Source of the DNA: CAKZSB01 sp964573105
GTDB taxonomy: Bacteria; Pseudomonadota; Gammaproteobacteria; Granulosicoccales; Granulosicoccaceae
Reading direction: 5' to 3'
DNA length: 64,000 bases
Assembly (NCBI GenBank): GCA_964573105.1
Contig: CAZNIS010000029.1
Location: 5,399 to 69,398 of the forward strand
Part shown: piece after piece, positions 34,025 through 42,710 of the stretch
How positions within the stretch are numbered: position 1 is the first letter of the stretch
Layout of the letters: every line of letters begins with the position of its first letter
Notes under the pieces: model-generated
What the model was told of the DNA's origin: nothing
Databases searched by the model: none
Seen by the model: the letters and a program-made list of their open reading frames with translations, nothing else
Program-made: the position numbers and the translations under genes

Positions 34025-35284
34025 GTGAACATCCGCTGGATCGTACTCGCCGTTGTGAGTCTGCTGCTGTTGCTATTGCCGCAGCTGTTGCCGGTGCGCA
34101 GCACCATCACCATCATGAACCAGATGGCGATCACAATTGTGTTCGCGATGAGCTACAACATGCTGCTGGGCCAGGCGGGCCTGTTGAGTTTTGGCCACGC
34201 CATCTACATGGGGCTGGGCGGCATATTTTGTCTGCATCTGATGAATTTCATTCAGTACGACGGCTGGTGGATTCCACTGCCACTGCTGCCCCTGTTTGGC
34301 GGCTTGTTCAGTCTGATCATCGCGATGTTGTTCGGGTCCTTTTCAACCCGCAGGGCCGGCAGCACATTTGCGATGATCACACTCGGTCTGTGTGAACTGG
34401 TAATCGCGAGCACCGTGGTGATCGGTGTGTTCTTTGCCGCCAGTGGTGATCGCACTTACGCGCCTGCCATTTTCGGCTACGATTTCAGCACCCAGCATGA
34501 AGTTTATTATCTGGTTACCGGCTGGATGTTGTTTAGCGTCGCGGTACTCTACTACCTGACCCGGACCCCATTGGGCAGAATGATCAACGCGGTGCGGGAT
34601 AACCCCGAGCGCGCGGAGTTTGTTGGCTACTCGCAGTGGTTGCTGCGCTATCTGGCATTTTGCATCGGCGGCTTCTTTGCCGGTGTTGCCGGAGGTCTGT
34701 TTGCCATCAACTTTGAAATCATCACTGGTGAAAACCTGGATCTCGCAGCTTCCGGTGAAATACTCATGGTGACGGTACTCGGTGGCACCGGATTTTTCTT
34801 TGGCCCCATTATTGGCGCCATCGTGTTTACATTGATGCAAACCGTGTTGAGCCTGTACACCGAATTGTGGCGGCTGTATCTGGGCATTCTGTTCGTGGCA
34901 ATGACCATGTACTTTCCCGGTGGGCTCACGGGCTTGATTGCCCTGCATGCCGCACCCTTGCGATGCGGCGGACTGCACCGACTGTTTCTACCCTATTGCA
35001 GGTTGCTGTTTCCCTCTATCATCGCCGTTGCCGCCATCGTGGCACTGCTGGAGTTAACCTATCGGCAGCGATTTATCACCACCAGCGAGAACATCGTCAC
35101 CTGGATGGGACTGCAACTATCCGGTGTATCCGTAACAGTATTTCTGATGGCGCTGGCTATCGCCGCGATCTGGATCGCCGCTCGACAAACGGGCCAGGTT
35201 GCTGCAGCCTGGCAAGCTGCCTGCGATAGTCCCTTCGACCCGGCGATCGGTATCCATCGTCAGCAACGATGGCACGTGGAATAG
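34025..35284 (+). CDS. livM: branched-chain amino-acid-type ABC permease (LivM family), orphan
   Basis: 419 residues from GTG 34025, about 10 membrane segments. LivM signature: SYNMLLGQAGLLSFGHAIYMGLGG near 39, RAGSTFAMITLGLCELV near 110, NPERAEFVGYSQWLLRYLAFCIGGFFAGVAGGLFA near 197, and GGTGFFFGPIIGAIVFT near 257. LivM works only with LivH, LivF, LivG and a binding protein; none is in the neighbourhood. The C-terminal ~100 residues extend beyond the usual length and include two more hydrophobic segments. It starts 23 bases after folKP on the same strand. The orphan status is seen; partners may be elsewhere in the genome. Confidence 0.88.
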   Translation: MNIRWIVLAVVSLLLLLLPQLLPVRSTITIMNQMAITIVFAMSYNMLLGQAGLLSFGHAIYMGLGGIFCLHLMNFIQYDGWWIPLPLLPLFGGLFSLIIAMLFGSFSTRRAGSTFAMITLGLCELVIASTVVIGVFFAASGDRTYAPAIFGYDFSTQHEVYYLVTGWMLFSVAVLYYLTRTPLGRMINAVRDNPERAEFVGYSQWLLRYLAFCIGGFFAGVAGGLFAINFEIITGENLDLAASGEILMVTVLGGTGFFFGPIIGAIVFTLMQTVLSLYTELWRLYLGILFVAMTMYFPGGLTGLIALHAAPLRCGGLHRLFLPYCRLLFPSIIAVAAIVALLELTYRQRFITTSENIVTWMGLQLSGVSVTVFLMALAIAAIWIAARQTGQVAAAWQAACDSPFDPAIGIHRQQRWHVE

Positions 35285-35350
35285 CGGCAAACACAATCTG
35301 TACTTGCAGAACACCGTATACTCGATCGACGATTTACCCGACAGATACGA

Positions 35351-35782
35351 ATGGAAATAGAAATTGTTGATACCGATGACGCCCGCACCGAGACAGTGCT
35401 TGCAGGCTTGCGTCGTTATAACCGGCAGTTCAGCCAGGGTACCAGCCAACCGCTAAACGTATTTGCACAAGAGCAGCAACAAACAGTGGGCGGGCTGACA
35501 GGTGTGACCTACGGCGGCTGGCTTCACGTTGATGAGCTGTGGGTCAGTGAAGCGGCGCGCGGCCAATCAATCGGCACTCAATTGTTACTGGCAGCAGAGC
35601 GCGAGGCGCTTCGCCGTGGTTGCAGTGGGTCGACACTGGACACCTACAGTTTTCAGGCACTGGCCTTTTATCAAAAGCTTGGCTATCGACAGTTTGGCGT
35701 GCTGGACGGTTACGCCGGCCGCTACCAGCGCCACTATTTGCAAAAGGCACTCACACCGGCACAGCCAGCAGCGCAGGTCTGA
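35351..35782 (+). CDS. GNAT-family N-acetyltransferase
   Basis: 143 residues. Acetyl-CoA-binding motif region LHVDELWVSEAARGQSIGTQLLLAAEREALRRG (Q/RxxGxG/A-type loop near 77) followed by LDTYSFQALAFYQKLGYRQFGVLDGY. The substrate cannot be told. Stands alone after the orphan permease and converges with the DAO gene. Confidence 0.9.
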   Translation: MEIEIVDTDDARTETVLAGLRRYNRQFSQGTSQPLNVFAQEQQQTVGGLTGVTYGGWLHVDELWVSEAARGQSIGTQLLLAAEREALRRGCSGSTLDTYSFQALAFYQKLGYRQFGVLDGYAGRYQRHYLQKALTPAQPAAQV

Positions 35783-35801
35783 TATCCAACAACGTCCAGC
35801 G

Positions 35802-37142
35802 TTACAACGCCGGCCCGAGCTCCATTTTTGAGCCGTCGCTAAATCGCGAGAACCGAAAGCGTTGCAGATCGTAGGCGACCGGCTGGCCCATGACGAGTTC
35901 AGCGACGAGCTTGCCAGCGGCCGGACCGATGCCGAAACCGTGACCGCTAAACCCGGTGGCGAGCACCAGACCACGCGGATCATCAAGCGCATCGATCACT
36001 GGCACAATATCAGGGGTGGTCTCGATCATGCCTGCCCACGCCTCCTGAATGGGTACATTGGCAAGCGCTGGAAAACGCTCGGCAATGCGTGATTTCATCC
36101 GCTCGATACACCCGCGATTGGGCATGGGATTCAGTACCCGGGTTTGCTCGAACGGCGTGGTTTCATCTGCCTGCCAGCGGCGCGCCGTGCCCCAGGCATC
36201 CGGGTATTGTGCCGGCGCGGCCGGGCGCAACCGGGTGCTGCGCCAATCATCCATGATGGCTGGTATAAACGGTTTGAAGTATTGAAACGATGACCGGCCG
36301 ACGTAGTGCTCGCGAAAATCGCACAGCGCAAGCGAATAGCCACCATCCTGCCGACGGCGAAAGGCAATCTTTTCATCCGCCGCATTGCCCTTGAATACAT
36401 CGGTGACTGGCGCTGTTGCCGCAACGGTGCTGCGCACCGCCAATTGTGGTAACTGCAAACCCAGATTGCCAAGAAACAATGACGACCAGGCCCCGGCTGC
36501 CAGCACTACTCGCTCACAGCGCACGGTGCCCGATTCGGTCACCACGGCTGTAACCTCGCCGGCTGTCTGTTCAATGGTGCGCACCGCGCAGCTCTCGCGA
36601 ATCTTCGCGCCCGCCCGTTGTGCCGCCACGGCCATGGCCGGCACGGCTTTCCAGGGTTCGGCGCGTCCATCGCTTTGCGTGTACAGACCACCGATCCACT
36701 GCCCCGGCGTACAGTCCATCATCGATTCGATTTCGGCGGCGCTCAACATGCGAGTATCGAGTTGGTGTTGTCGCGCCACTTCCAGCCAGGCTTCAAGCTC
36801 GGCGAGTTTCTTTTCGTCGCTGGCCAGATACACCACACCTTCGCGTTGAAACCCGCAATCCTCGCCAGTTTGTCGATCCATATCGTCCCACAGGCGACTG
36901 GCTTCCATCATGATCGGCAGCTCGTCCGGATCTCTACCCTGCTGGCGAATCCAGCCCCAGTTGCGCGACGACTGCTCACCGGCAACCCTGCCCTTTTCGC
37001 ACAACAGCACACTGCGCCCTTTTTGCGCCAGATGCCAGGCGGTAGACACGCCGACGATGCCGGCACCGATAACGACTGTCTCGACAGTCGATGGCAGTGC
37101 ATCGTGAAAGCGGCTTGGCGAATGTTCAGATAGCGTTTGAAT
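35802..37142 (-). CDS. FAD-dependent DAO-family oxidoreductase with a probable non-canonical start
   Basis: 446 residues if read from 37142. The FAD fingerprint VVIGAGIVGVSTAWHLAQKG begins before any ATG, GTG or TTG: the first normal start codon (GTG 37049) lies in the middle of the GxGxxG loop and would destroy it. Upstream the frame is open to a TGA with only non-standard codons. An ATC/ATT pair at 37145/37142 follows AGGCAGGA at 5-8 bases and gives IQTLSEHSPSRFHDALP, close to the QTLSEH-like start of related amine oxidases. The rest is intact (RRQDGGYSLALCDF, AWAGMIETTPDIVPVIDAL, TGFSGHGFGIGPAAGKLVAEL). Substrate: an amino acid or amine, unassigned. A base error is the alternative. Confidence 0.85.
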   Translation of the reverse strand: MQTLSEHSPSRFHDALPSTVETVVIGAGIVGVSTAWHLAQKGRSVLLCEKGRVAGEQSSRNWGWIRQQGRDPDELPIMMEASRLWDDMDRQTGEDCGFQREGVVYLASDEKKLAELEAWLEVARQHQLDTRMLSAAEIESMMDCTPGQWIGGLYTQSDGRAEPWKAVPAMAVAAQRAGAKIRESCAVRTIEQTAGEVTAVVTESGTVRCERVVLAAGAWSSLFLGNLGLQLPQLAVRSTVAATAPVTDVFKGNAADEKIAFRRRQDGGYSLALCDFREHYVGRSSFQYFKPFIPAIMDDWRSTRLRPAAPAQYPDAWGTARRWQADETTPFEQTRVLNPMPNRGCIERMKSRIAERFPALANVPIQEAWAGMIETTPDIVPVIDALDDPRGLVLATGFSGHGFGIGPAAGKLVAELVMGQPVAYDLQRFRFSRFSDGSKMELGPAL

Positions 37143-37352
37143 GATGGAAATCCTGCCTGTCAGATAACAGAAATTGCCACGCGCCAGCCTAGCCCGAACT
37201 AATCATGAACCTGACGATTTCTCACTTGATCCTTGTTCCCACAGCTGATCTCGCGCCCTTGCAAATATCAGTAAGTATTCGACGCGGTCGCGATATCCGC
37301 TGTGGAAACAATTATCTGCGCGATATTCTCGCCCTTTCATGAATAGTCCGGG

Positions 37353-38963
37353 CTAGAATGGCGCCGGATCCTCAAACTCGATTATATGCCCGGACGGATG
37401 CAGAAATCGAAGATAATCAGCATGCAGCAGAAGTCGTGCACCGGCCTTGCCGTAGAGTTCATCACCGATAATAGGCGCATTGAGACCATCGGGGTGGGCT
37501 GCATGCACGCGCAACTGGTGAGTTCGGCCGCTGCACGGGTAAAAGTGTACTCGCGTGCCAGCATCAATGCTCTCGATTACCTCATAGCGGGTGACTGCCG
37601 GCTTGCCATGCTGATAGCAGACCATTTGCCTGGGGCGATCTTCAAGGTCAACACGAACCGGCAAATCGATCTGACCCGCATCTGAATGCACTGTGGTTTC
37701 CAGTAGCGCTACATAGCGCTTGTGTACCAGCCGTCGTTCAAATTGCTGCTGCAAAGCCTTATGAGCACGGCGATGGCGGGCTGCAAGCAAAAGGCCGGAC
37801 GTGGCCTGATCGAGCCGATGCACCAACAGCCGCTGAAGGCTATCGCCGCCGTATCTGGCCTGCAGTCTGGATTCTGCGCTGTCATCGTGCGTTATTCCGG
37901 GCACCGACAACATGCCGGCCGGCTTACTGACAACGATGATGTCCTGATCTTCGTAAATGAGGCGCGGCTCGTTTGTGCTAAACACGGGCAGAGAAAGATG
38001 TGCAGCCGTGTCGACATTAACGCCTGTCAGCAGAAACGGCAGAATCGGCCCGCACTTGCTGCGACAGGCCGGATAGAAACTGCGATGCCGACGAAGCCCG
38101 CGCTGACCGTCACCTGGCTCCCACCAGAACTCGGCCAGACAGACCGGTTGCAAGCCTTCGAGGTTCGCGTACTGCAATAACTTTGGTGCAGCACAATCGC
38201 CTGCACCGCCCGGCGGCAGAGCGTCGCCAAAGAGTTGCCTGATGGGTCTGCGCTCACCATTGCTCGCACACAGGTGATAGTCATCGAACAGTCGCGTCTG
38301 TAGCTGCCGCGACAACACCCGTCGTTGATCACGAAGTTGATCCAGTTCCAGGTACATCGAGTCGCAATCGCGCCGCGCAGCGGCGAGCCTTGATTCACTG
38401 GCTGTTTTAAGCGCACGCCATTCGCGTCGATCCTCGCGACTTTGCGCCGCGAGCGCCAGCTCATTGTGCCGCACGTCTGCGATCAGTCGAAGCCGGTCCC
38501 GCTCGCGCTTTCGGTCGTGGTTGCGCTGTCGCATGGCCGCGAGCTGTCTCTGCGTTTGCGATTCCGCCCGTCGCAACCAGCGCTGTCGCAGTTTGATTTC
38601 ACGGCTGGTAGCAATGGCGGTAATGCGATCTGACAGACGCTGCAGCTCGCGCTCACCGGGAATCAGGATGTCGTTGCGGGCGTCAGGATTAAACAAGGGT
38701 GGAACAAAACTATTGTGGCACCATTTATCAGCCAGCATTCCCGAGTAAGCAGCGAGATAACCCAGCCTGTCTGATTGATCGCGAACCACCAGCACGCCAA
38801 ACATCTTGCCGCCATCGACTCGATAGTCGTGGCCTGCAGCAATTGCTGGCAACCGTTGCTGTAGATGCCCGGCTGCGACGCGCGCTAACGGGTGTGGAGT
38901 GCCGTTGAACGGACTGGGAAATCCTGCAGGTGTATCTGCGGAGTTATCGAGTAGTGTCAGCAC
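37353..38963 (-). CDS. RluA-family pseudouridine synthase with N-terminal extension
   Basis: 536 residues. The C-terminal ~215 residues form the RluA-type catalytic domain: RLIYEDQDIIVVSKPAGMLSVPG near 330, catalytic Asp in LLVHRLDQATSGLLL near 375, HKRYVALLE near 415, SGRTHQLRVHAAH near 474, LHADYLRFLHP near 510. The first ~320 residues hold a region rich in Arg/Gln/Glu (about 110-230, coiled-coil-like) and a second block with several Cys (PACRSKCG). This long form is known in some marine gammaproteobacteria. It isomerises uridines in rRNA or tRNA; the site is unknown. Confidence 0.88.
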   Translation of the reverse strand: MLTLLDNSADTPAGFPSPFNGTPHPLARVAAGHLQQRLPAIAAGHDYRVDGGKMFGVLVVRDQSDRLGYLAAYSGMLADKWCHNSFVPPLFNPDARNDILIPGERELQRLSDRITAIATSREIKLRQRWLRRAESQTQRQLAAMRQRNHDRKRERDRLRLIADVRHNELALAAQSREDRREWRALKTASESRLAAARRDCDSMYLELDQLRDQRRVLSRQLQTRLFDDYHLCASNGERRPIRQLFGDALPPGGAGDCAAPKLLQYANLEGLQPVCLAEFWWEPGDGQRGLRRHRSFYPACRSKCGPILPFLLTGVNVDTAAHLSLPVFSTNEPRLIYEDQDIIVVSKPAGMLSVPGITHDDSAESRLQARYGGDSLQRLLVHRLDQATSGLLLAARHRRAHKALQQQFERRLVHKRYVALLETTVHSDAGQIDLPVRVDLEDRPRQMVCYQHGKPAVTRYEVIESIDAGTRVHFYPCSGRTHQLRVHAAHPDGLNAPIIGDELYGKAGARLLLHADYLRFLHPSGHIIEFEDPAPF

Positions 38964-38972
38964 GCGCGCAAG

Positions 38973-40016
38973 TTACATAGGCATCGGATATTGCCGGTGG
39001 ACGGCTTCGATCGCATCGATTGCAGAGGGTGGCAGCGTCAGTTCGGCGGCGGCGATGTTCACCTTAAGCTGCTCCAGACTGGTGGCGCCAATGATGACCG
39101 ACGTCATGAAAGGCCGGGTCATGCAGTAGGCAATAGCCAGTTGTGCGGGTTCGATGCCGTGTTGCTCGGCAATGTCGATGTATAGCTGCAAGGGTTTTTC
39201 GGTGTATTCGCTCAGCCGCCCGTTGAGCGTATCGTTCAGGCTTCGACGGGAGCCAGCCGGAATATCGCCACTGGCGTATTTTCCGCTCAAAAGCCCTGCC
39301 GCCAGTGGCGACCACGCCAACAGCCCGAGATCTTCGTGATGCGATAGTTCGGCCATATCCAGATCGAACAGTCGACACAACAGGCTGTACTCGTTCTGCG
39401 TGGTCACCATACGCGGCAAATCGTGTTGCTGCGATAGCCTCATATACTGACTCGCTCCCCAGCAGGTTTCATTCGACAGGCCAATATGGCGAATTGCGCC
39501 TGCCGCGATATGCCCCTGAAGTGCTTCCAGCACCTGATGCATGTTGTCGAGTTCAGCGGCAGTATCTTGCTTCACCGGGCTATAAGTGGGCCACTGTCGA
39601 AAATGGTACGAACCCCGATTGGGCCAGTGAAGCTGATACAGATCGATGTAGTCGGTTTGCAAACGGCGCAAGCTACCTTCCAGCGCCAGTTGAATTTTTT
39701 CAGGCGTTATCGGGGCTCCATCGTGGATATAGCGAGGACCATCGCCGGTAACCTTGGTCGCTATCAGCACGCCATCGCGATTGCCACGCGCCCGACACCA
39801 GCTACCGATGATCTCTTCGCTGCGACCCTGCGTCTCTTCACCCAACGGGGTGGTCGGGTACATTTCGGCCGTATCGATGATATTGATGCCGGCATCGAAG
39901 GCCAGATCCATTTGCTGATGGCCCTCTGCCTCCGTGTTCTGTGTCCCCCAGGTCATGCTGCCAAGGCAAAGTTGGCTGACATCGAGACCACTACGGCCCA
40001 GTTTTCGATATTTCAA
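38973..40016 (-). CDS. tas: aldo/keto reductase (Tas-like)
   Basis: 347 residues, essentially the size of E. coli Tas (346). Aldo-keto catalytic tetrad positions: INIIDTAEMYPT near 49 (Asp, Tyr), LIATKVTGDG near 85 (Lys) and LYQLHWPNRGSYHF near 126 (His). Other motifs: IGLSNETCWGA, WSPLAAGLLSGKYASGD. It reduces carbonyls with NADPH. It lies 9 bases upstream of the RluA gene's reading frame on the same strand and may share its transcript. Confidence 0.92.
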   Translation of the reverse strand: MKYRKLGRSGLDVSQLCLGSMTWGTQNTEAEGHQQMDLAFDAGINIIDTAEMYPTTPLGEETQGRSEEIIGSWCRARGNRDGVLIATKVTGDGPRYIHDGAPITPEKIQLALEGSLRRLQTDYIDLYQLHWPNRGSYHFRQWPTYSPVKQDTAAELDNMHQVLEALQGHIAAGAIRHIGLSNETCWGASQYMRLSQQHDLPRMVTTQNEYSLLCRLFDLDMAELSHHEDLGLLAWSPLAAGLLSGKYASGDIPAGSRRSLNDTLNGRLSEYTEKPLQLYIDIAEQHGIEPAQLAIAYCMTRPFMTSVIIGATSLEQLKVNIAAAELTLPPSAIDAIEAVHRQYPMPM

Positions 40017-40483
40017 TGTCTATTCCTGCTCACGATCAACGAGTAAGGCTGCACATTTTTTGGCGAATCAGAAAAAAGTGATAATTCTGTGAATATTTGC
40101 ATCAGCAACCGCCCTGCAAGCAACAGTTTACAGGTAAAAAAAGACACAAAAAAAGGTGCCAAGTCATCGACAGCTAAAGGTTTTTCGATCGACACCCACA
40201 TTGTAAACCCCCATCGGACGCCACCCGCCAGACAGGGATTCGTTTCACACAACCCGGTCTTCGGCCTGTGGGTCTCCCGTAGTGCAGTCAGCACGGTTCC
40301 AGACAAACCACTTTCAAATCAGGACAAATCGTCCGATAACGGGACGGTAATGCAAAATCTCGAAGGCACTGAGTGTTCGAGTGGCTGCAGCTCACCCGAC
40401 AGCGAAAGGGCTGACGGGCACGGTTGAGCCCGGGCGGTGATTAAGAAAACCAACAATAAAAATCAGGATCAGGATTTCCAAAG
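40017..40483 (+). promoter_or_regulatory. 467-base non-coding region upstream of the porin gene
   Basis: No credible gene. The first part is A/T-rich (the shared divergent promoter), and the short open frames have no recognisable character. An AGGA/AGGAT run immediately before ATG 40484 (CAGGATTTCCAAAG) is the porin ribosome site. A long leader like this could carry an antisense RNA target, as at other porins, but no such structure is obvious to me. Confidence 0.35.
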
Positions 40484-41440
40484 ATGAAGAAACGCTTTAC
40501 CACTACCGCGTTGGCGCTGGCTCTGTCAGCAGCCATGGCTCCAATTGGCGCCTCATCAGTCGCGGCTGCAGACTCACACAGCGAACTGACTGCCAGTGTC
40601 AGAATAGGCCTCACCTACGAGGAAACAACCGGCGACAATGGCGAGATCTTTCTGCGCAACTTTGGCACGCGACTGAAGTGGAAAGGCAAAAAGGCAATCA
40701 ACGATGATTTGACCGCCATTGGCTATGTAGAGCTTGGTCTGAACCCGGATACGAATCAGCGCAATGTAGCCAATGCGACATCTGGCGCCGATCGCACACG
40801 CCAGCTTTGGGCGGGCGTCAAAGGCAACTTCGGTACCGTACGCGTGGGCGCCCAGTATGCGTCTTTCTATGACACGATTTCCAGCAATACCGACATTGCC
40901 TGGTGGGGCAGTTGCTGGACACAGTTTGAGTGTGCTCGCGAAACCAACGTGATCAAGTACAACGCCACGCGCGGCGACCTGTCCTACTCTGCATCGATCG
41001 TCGCACCAGAAGACGATGATGACAATTTTGCCGATCAATTCGAGCTTGGCATCAACTACATATGGGATGACTACACATTCGGCATAGCAACCTCGATTCA
41101 GGCCGACTCCGGCGATAACGACGGCGGGTCTCTGCTGGGACTGATGGCAAAAGGCGATCTGGGCCCGCTGGGTCTGGCACTGACGTTACAACGTGCCGAC
41201 GCAGACTTTGCCGGTGCTGACGACAGCGCTGACAACCTGACAGTGGCAGCGACTTACGATAACTACTATCTGATCGTCAACGATGGCGACAACGCCGGCG
41301 GCACCACCGATTTTGCCACGCTCGGTTACACCTACAAGATCAGCGACAGTGCACTGATGTACTTCGAATATCAGAACGTCAGCAACGACGTCTCAGATGA
41401 CGACACTTTTGCTCGCGCTACCTTTAAGCTCGACTTCTAA
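40484..41440 (+). CDS. trimeric-type outer-membrane porin
   Basis: 318 residues. Signal peptide 1-29 (ending AAA), a 16-strand-porin pattern of alternating short strands (LTASVRIGLTYEE, RLKWKGKKAINDDLTAIGYVELG, LWAGVKGNFGTVRVGAQ), and a C-terminal Phe (FKLDF), the barrel-assembly signal. FGTVRVGAQYASFYD is typical of the Gram-negative porin family. Loop 3 likely contains the acidic segment TDIAWWGSCWTQ. It would pass small solutes across the outer membrane. A strong hairpin follows. Confidence 0.92.
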   Translation: MKKRFTTTALALALSAAMAPIGASSVAAADSHSELTASVRIGLTYEETTGDNGEIFLRNFGTRLKWKGKKAINDDLTAIGYVELGLNPDTNQRNVANATSGADRTRQLWAGVKGNFGTVRVGAQYASFYDTISSNTDIAWWGSCWTQFECARETNVIKYNATRGDLSYSASIVAPEDDDDNFADQFELGINYIWDDYTFGIATSIQADSGDNDGGSLLGLMAKGDLGPLGLALTLQRADADFAGADDSADNLTVAATYDNYYLIVNDGDNAGGTTDFATLGYTYKISDSALMYFEYQNVSNDVSDDDTFARATFKLDF

Positions 41441-41472
41441 GCGCTGTAAGCTGCAAATGGTTGTTCCCGACG

Positions 41473-41494
41473 GGGCCGGTCAACTGACCGGCCC
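41473..41494. terminator. terminator hairpin after the porin gene
   Basis: GGGCCGGTCA-AC-TGACCGGCCC, a perfect 10-bp stem. No U-run follows; it overlaps the 3' end of the converging GNAT gene, so it can serve both genes. Confidence 0.6.
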
Positions 41495-41956
41495 TGTCCG
41501 TTGTACAGGTAGTAATTCCTTGCGATAGTAAACCCGATTAAATCCGGCTTCTGTCGCCCTGCCCTGCTCGCGATAGCCCAGTGCGGGATACAGGCGTTGG
41601 TTCTCGGTCATCTTCTCGTTGGTGTAGAGCTCAACGCCCGCAAGCCCTTGCTCCGCCGATTGGCGCTCGACAAAGGCGATCAATGCGCCACCGACACCAC
41701 GGCCCTGATAAGCCGGCGCGACGGCGACGTTCTCCAGATGCATATAACGGCCGGTCGGATAAAAGACCACGTAACCGCACACCTGGTCGGCCTCGACTGA
41801 CACAAACAGCTCCCCCCGATCAATAGACGACTCGAAATCGGCAATCATCGGCGCGGGTGGTTTTCCGATGCGATCTACGTATATTTGATAGGCCTGGCGC
41901 GCGAGTTGTTTTATGTGCGAGAGATCTTTAATGGTGCCACGTCGAATGGACGGCAT
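41480..41956 (-). CDS. GNAT-family N-acetyltransferase
   Basis: 158 residues from ATG 41956, preceded by AGGA at 7 bases (GTG 41974 is a longer alternative). Acetyl-CoA loop YMHLENVAVAPAYQGRGVGGALIAFVERQSAEQGLAGVELYTNE, then YPALGYREQGR. The C-terminal YRKELL is typical. Substrate unknown; its 3' end overlaps the terminator of the porin. Confidence 0.9.
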   Translation of the reverse strand: MPSIRRGTIKDLSHIKQLARQAYQIYVDRIGKPPAPMIADFESSIDRGELFVSVEADQVCGYVVFYPTGRYMHLENVAVAPAYQGRGVGGALIAFVERQSAEQGLAGVELYTNEKMTENQRLYPALGYREQGRATEAGFNRVYYRKELLPVQRTGPVS

Positions 41957-42032
41957 GTTTCTGTCCTGGCTCACGTTGATCGCGCTATTCTATCCCGGAC
42001 ATATTGACCGGCGCACGCTCGCACAGATCGCA

Positions 42033-42710
42033 TCAGCGACGCCGGGTGGCCAGCCAAATGACGTGTCTGGTGCCTTTTTTCCCGTGCGCATACACCTGTT
42101 TTTCTGTCACCTGCAGCTTGCATTGTTTTAACCGGGTCACAAACCCGGGATCCCTGCTTGCCGACCAGTAAGCCAGCACCCCTGCTGGTTTCAATGATGC
42201 ACAGGCCGATAGTATCCCCTCATTGGAATACAGCCAGCGATTACCGTCAGCACTCAAGGCCTCGGGGCCGTTGTCGACGTCCAGCGCAATAACATCGTAG
42301 GTTTTATCCGGGTCACGCAACAAATCCGCTACATCTCCCGGGTAGACAATCGTGCGACTGTCCTGCAATGGGTAACCCGCGAAGCGACCCAGCGGCCCGA
42401 GATTCCACTCGACCACTTCCGGCAGCAACTCCGCCACTGTCACCGTGCTGTCGGCCCCGCAACTGTCGAGCACGGCGGCCAGCGTAAATCCCATACCCAG
42501 ACCGCCGATCAGGACGGTTGCCGATTGATTGTCGGCGAGCATAGCGCACGGCAGCGCACCCAATGCATCTTCGGATGCGTGTCGGCGGGTGCTCATCAAC
42601 TCGCCGGCACCGGCCATCACGATGCTGCAATCATCCTTGCCCTGATACAGGCTTAGTCGCCTTCCACCTCCGGGGACCTCGGCCTGACCCAACAATACCG
42701 GGCGTGTCAT
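42033..42710 (-). CDS. spermidine-synthase-fold methyltransferase-like protein
   Basis: 225 residues. The Rossmann core reads TVLIGGLGMGFTLAAVLDSC near 65, VTVAELLPEVVEWN near 90 and DVIALDVDNGPEALS near 139. It has the spermidine-synthase-like fold but no clear polyamine-site motif. Its ATG overlaps the stop of the thioesterase fusion gene (ATGA), so the two are translated together. The reaction is unknown; a SAM- or dcSAM-dependent transfer is likely. Confidence 0.82.
   Translation of the reverse strand: MTRPVLLGQAEVPGGGRRLSLYQGKDDCSIVMAGAGELMSTRRHASEDALGALPCAMLADNQSATVLIGGLGMGFTLAAVLDSCGADSTVTVAELLPEVVEWNLGPLGRFAGYPLQDSRTIVYPGDVADLLRDPDKTYDVIALDVDNGPEALSADGNRWLYSNEGILSACASLKPAGVLAYWSASRDPGFVTRLKQCKLQVTEKQVYAHGKKGTRHVIWLATRRR

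Noticed and set aside
40089..40427. 112-codon frame in the porin leader
   Set aside because: No ribosome site, no recognisable domain, and composition like non-coding DNA.
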